A model generated the notes under the pieces. The model made no database searches, was not told the origin of the DNA, and saw only the letters and a program-made list of their open reading frames with translations. Below, in pieces: positions 61,636 to 64,000 of a DNA stretch of 64,000 bases; within the stretch, counting starts at the first letter, position 1, and every line of letters starts with the position of its first letter. The translations under genes were made by a program, and so were the position numbers. This DNA is from an uncultured Thiotrichaceae bacterium (GTDB lineage Bacteria; Pseudomonadota; Gammaproteobacteria; Thiotrichales; Thiotrichaceae): positions 105,169 through 169,168 of the forward strand of contig CALAMO010000012.1 in assembly GCA_937925855.1 (NCBI GenBank). Reading direction: 5' to 3'.

Positions 61636-61975
61636 TTAGTTTATTGATGCGGGCTTTAAGGCTTTGGCAGCATGTGCTATCTGGTCGCTAGTCACTTCGC
61701 CGCCCTCTTTCACGTCCAGCTGGTAACTTTTGCCACCTCTGGAAACGTTGACTCGGTATACATCGCGCCCGGTGTGCATATGTAGCACCTTCTATAACAC
61801 TTTTTTTTGAACCACCGGGGAATTTCTCATCGTTACATAGTTTGAAAATAGCTTTCTCGATACCCAGCGCCAACGGCTTATAGCTTGGCCAGACTTCGAA
61901 CTCATTCAGACGCTGGTACAGTTAACGCATCAGGATTTCTGAGGGTAAAAATTCAGGCTTTTGCTTTGGGAGTGC
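61636..61975 (-). pseudogene. degenerate ProQ/FinO gene (copy 3)
   Basis: The minus strand encodes SYKPLALGIEKAIFKLCNDE followed by KFPGGSK, then a frameshift in an A-rich run and, in another frame, ThrSer-rich tail ending TSDQIAHAAKALKPASIN. A stop replaces the residue before LYQRLNEFEVW, and the N-terminus is cut off where the rhs fragment begins at about 61975. It was homologous to copies 1 and 2. Confidence 0.8.
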
Positions 61976-61979
61976 TTTT

Positions 61980-63388
61980 CTTACTTCCAGTACGATAACA
62001 GTGGCCGTCTGCTGGTAGAGCAAGAAACAGAAGGCAACCCCCTCCGTGAGTATATTTATCTTGGCACGACACCTGTTGGCCTGCTAAGTGCCGGAACATC
62101 GGGCAACGCTTTCCATTTAACCGGAAAAAATACCACAAACAGATCAGAAAACGGCCGTGCCAGTATCACCTTAGGCACTCAGCCCGGTTTGCGTTTCAAC
62201 ACCAACAAAGGTCGTGGTTTTACGGCCAGTGCCAAACAACTCACGATTACCCCTAAAGGCAACAATCAGATCATCACCTTCAAACGAAAAATTGGCGATA
62301 CCCTGTTCAACGCAAAACTGACTGTCAATCCTACCCAACCGAAGCGCAGCAGGGGCACCATCACTTTCAAGGAGAAGATCAACTACAGCGGCTTTTTTGA
62401 CTATCCCGTACGGTTTAGCGGCAAGACACTCACCATTGGCGCGACAGATGGGAGTGAAGCCAAAGCGACCTTCCATGCAAACAATACGATGACCCTTGAG
62501 TACGATGGACGCAGTATTACGCTCACTCCTAATCTACGCTATCACGTTGATCTCAATTCAGGAATTACGGTATTTTCGCACAAGGTAAAAGGCTTAAGTA
62601 TTCAGGGCTTCACTGGCAGCAGTTTCGGTTCAATCACCATCACGGAGAACCGAAAGCTCAGCGGCGAATTTAAAGTCAAAGGCATCGCAGGTGCAGATAT
62701 TGCCCTTTCCCTCTATGCCTTACATACCGATCATCTGGCGACAATTCACGCCATTACCGATATGGCGCAGAATACCGTCTGGCAGGGTGAGCATGATGCC
62801 TTTGGGCAGACTTATCCGACTACTGAGACGATAGATAACCCGCTGCACTTTCCCGGTCAGTATTTTGATGCGGAGACCGGACTGCATTATAATTGGCACC
62901 GGTATTACAATCCGGCGACCGGTCGGTATATTTCCAGTGATCCGATTGGGTTGGCTGGGGGGTTGAATACGTTTGGGTATGTTTCCAGTAATCCTCTAAG
63001 TTTTATAGATCCAAAAGGATTGATGGGCGAATTGAGCAGCTCTAATATATCCCCTGAACAGGCAGGTGAAATTTTTCAATTCTTTTACCCGAGTGGAACT
63101 AAAAAAGAGACTGACTCAAAAGAAGCGCGCAATGTTGCTGCTGATTTGTTATCTGACGCAGGGGAGGTTTCGAACGTCACCGACGTAGTCCAGTTACTTT
63201 CACCTGGCAGTGTTGTGAAGCAAGCACCCAGCTCAATCCTCAAAAAGATTCTTAGGCTAATCTGGAAGAAATCCAACGGTGGTGACACTCTTACGGAAAG
63301 AATGAAACAATCATTCGGAGCGGCAGCTAGATACTCGTCCGCACTCACAAATAGAACAAGATATGAGGAACTAAACTCATGCCAATAG
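61980..63388 (+). pseudogene. 5'-truncated Rhs-family gene with variable C-terminus
   Basis: About 465 residues of an Rhs/YD-repeat protein are left. FQYDNSGRLLVEQETEG is an YD repeat, and HTDHLATIHAITDMAQNTVW with NPLHFPGQYFDAETGLHYNW and RYYNPATGRYISSDPIGLAG is the hyperconserved core end. The last 120 residues after SFIDPKGLMG are a variable region that would be the toxin domain. I do not recognise its activity. The frame is open from 61961, but its first codons belong to the neighbouring proQ relic. Confidence 0.82.
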
Positions 63389-63627
63389 AAAAAAATACAA
63401 TCTCAATTATCGATAGACTGTCAGCATCAATAATTACTTCCTGTATAACCATACCAGTCATTTTTTTAACATGGTTTGGAATAGCAAAAGACTTTTATAT
63501 GAGTTACCAAATACCGGTAGTGGTAACTGGATTTTTTGCAGCCCTAGCCTTCATGTGGCCAATAGGATTCCTAGGTTTTTGGAGCAAGGTACTTAATTTT
63601 ATTTTCAGGTTTCGCTTTTTTGAATAA
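63379..63627 (+). CDS. small two-helix membrane protein, candidate Rhs immunity protein
   Basis: An 82-residue protein with two membrane segments near residues 16-36 (ASIITSCITIPVIFLTWFGI) and 45-70 (VVVTGFFAALAFMWPIGFLG). It overlaps the Rhs stop by 10 bases, the position held by immunity genes in Rhs modules. A membrane immunity protein would suggest a toxin acting at the membrane. No family recognised. Confidence 0.55.
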   Translation: MPIEKNTISIIDRLSASIITSCITIPVIFLTWFGIAKDFYMSYQIPVVVTGFFAALAFMWPIGFLGFWSKVLNFIFRFRFFE

Positions 63628-63629
63628 AT

Positions 63630-63744
63630 AAAGATGGGTTAGCTCGGCGTGGAGGCAACCCTCACGTCAGAGGACGGACTGGTAACCCTCATGGCATTCC
63701 AAGCTTGGGAATGCGTAAGCGTCAATTTATCCCCATCTTTTTTT
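63630..63744 (+). repeat. folded palindromic repeat ending in a T run
   Basis: AAAGATGGG (63630-63638) and CCCATCTTT (63732-63740) close a 110-base unit followed by TTTT. Inside are GCATTCC/GGAATGC (63694/63708) with an AAGCTT loop and two similar 12-mers (GGCAACCCTCAC, GGTAACCCTCAT). It could be a dispersed palindromic repeat or a structured RNA that also serves as terminator for the Rhs/immunity genes. Confidence 0.5.
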
Positions 63745-63793
63745 GATCACTCCCCCGGCTTATCGTATTGCTTTTTAGGGCAGGAGCGATACG

Positions 63794-63850
63794 ATGACGC
63801 GCGCTGAGAAACAGGCCTTTTGGCAGCAACACATGACGGGCTGGGAAAAC
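63794..63850 (+). pseudogene. IS66-type accessory orf start, interrupted
   Basis: MTRAEKQAFWQQHMTGWEN is the start of the IS66 TnpA-like accessory protein family (MTRxxKxxFWxxHxxxWxxS). The frame is cut after 19 codons by the end of an IS3-type element at 63851. Confidence 0.6.
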
Positions 63851-64000
63851 TGTTCTGGTCAAGTCCAACCTGACACTTTAATTTGAGACATTTCAAACTC
63901 TACGGGTGATAAATCATCATTCGCAGAATGCAACCTCTCGTGATTGTAATAACGAATATACTGCTCAACGTCCTCCTTCATTGTTTGCCGTGTCAGGTGA
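63851..64000 (-). mobile_element. IS3-family element, terminal part
   Basis: The end sequence TGTTCTGGTCAAGTCCAACC at 63851 begins with TG as IS3-family ends do. It continues inward into the transposase gene and beyond the window. Confidence 0.7.
63859..64000 (-). CDS. IS3-family transposase OrfB, C-terminus (runs off window)
   Basis: The last 47 residues of the integrase-core transposase: TRQTMKEDVEQYIRYYNHER, then LHSANDDLSPVEFEMSQIKV. The YYNxxRxHxxxxxxSPxEFE pattern is the end of the DDE domain of IS3-group OrfB, including the region after the catalytic Glu. The remainder lies beyond the window. Confidence 0.88.
   Translation of the reverse strand, partial: HLTRQTMKEDVEQYIRYYNHERLHSANDDLSPVEFEMSQIKVSGWT

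Larger units (their letters stand above)
60704..61980. mobile_element. minimal unit 3: structured element, HigBA, decayed ProQ
   Basis: A 1.3 kb unit with copy 3 of the structured element, an apparently intact HigB/HigA pair and a degenerate proQ-like gene. Its right end has been replaced by a fragment of an rhs gene, so any att there is lost. Confidence 0.68.

Overview
The window looks like a chromosome segment of a gammaproteobacterium. The evidence is a complete Na+-translocating NADH:quinone reductase operon (nqrA-F plus nqrM), a Kdo/LPS-transport block (kdsD-kdsC-lptC-lptA-lptB), tldD/pmbA, dusA, nagZ and mutM. Genus cannot be read from the sequence; a Thiotrichales-like lineage is only a guess.

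Layout. 1-6917 is the AT-rich end of an O-antigen/exopolysaccharide cluster, all on the minus strand: three GT2 glycosyltransferases, a Wzy-like polymerase, a GT11 fucosyltransferase, two unusual accessory proteins and a Wzx flippase. It is followed by manC and manB, which supply GDP-mannose, and by a MntA/HepT toxin-antitoxin pair in the same transcription direction. 11108-15145 is a Gld-type ABC exporter set (ATPase, permease, GldG-like, DUF4340). 15324-22322 holds nqrABCDEF-nqrM-mutM, followed by dusA, a DUF4332 protein and tRNA-Asn. 24140-27004 is a 2.8 kb integrase-less island bounded by 55-bp direct repeats of the tRNA-Asn 3' end (Clp-fold protease, ImmA/IrrE peptidase, XRE regulator). 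Mobile debris follows (IS3 fragment, BrnTA, collapsed integrase). 28321-46467 is mostly ordinary chromosome: nagZ, a Ca2+/Na+ exchanger, the kds/lpt block, a SPOR lipoprotein, CvfB-like protein, an M15 peptidase, nitronate monooxygenase, a class II aldolase/PLP decarboxylase pair, a nitrilase, tldD and pmbA.

46531-61980 is the most interesting part. tRNA-Val is followed by a 12.5 kb element bounded by 51-bp att repeats. The element has integrase, excisionase, a P2-gpA-like rolling-circle replication protein, membrane proteins, and a partial P2-type head module (capsid gpN, small terminase gpM with a long C-terminal extension, scaffold/protease gpO) but no portal, large terminase or tail genes. 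It therefore resembles a phage satellite. At its right end lies a cassette made of a structured non-coding region, a variable cargo gene and a ProQ/FinO-family RNA-binding gene. That cassette occurs twice more in tandem without any integrase or phage genes (59071-60703 and 60704-about 61980), carrying HigBA-type toxin-antitoxin cargo. The three non-coding copies keep the same stems, with G-U changes that fit an RNA read from the plus strand. An att-bounded minimal unit of structured RNA, cargo and ProQ, apparently parasitic on a satellite, is my best candidate for an undescribed system.

The right end of the window is a 5'-truncated Rhs gene with a small membrane protein overlapping its end, a folded repeat, and an IS66-type orf start interrupted by an IS3-family element.

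Limits: no database search was possible. Family calls rest on motifs and remembered relatives; start codons were chosen from overlaps, SD-like sequences and family N-termini.
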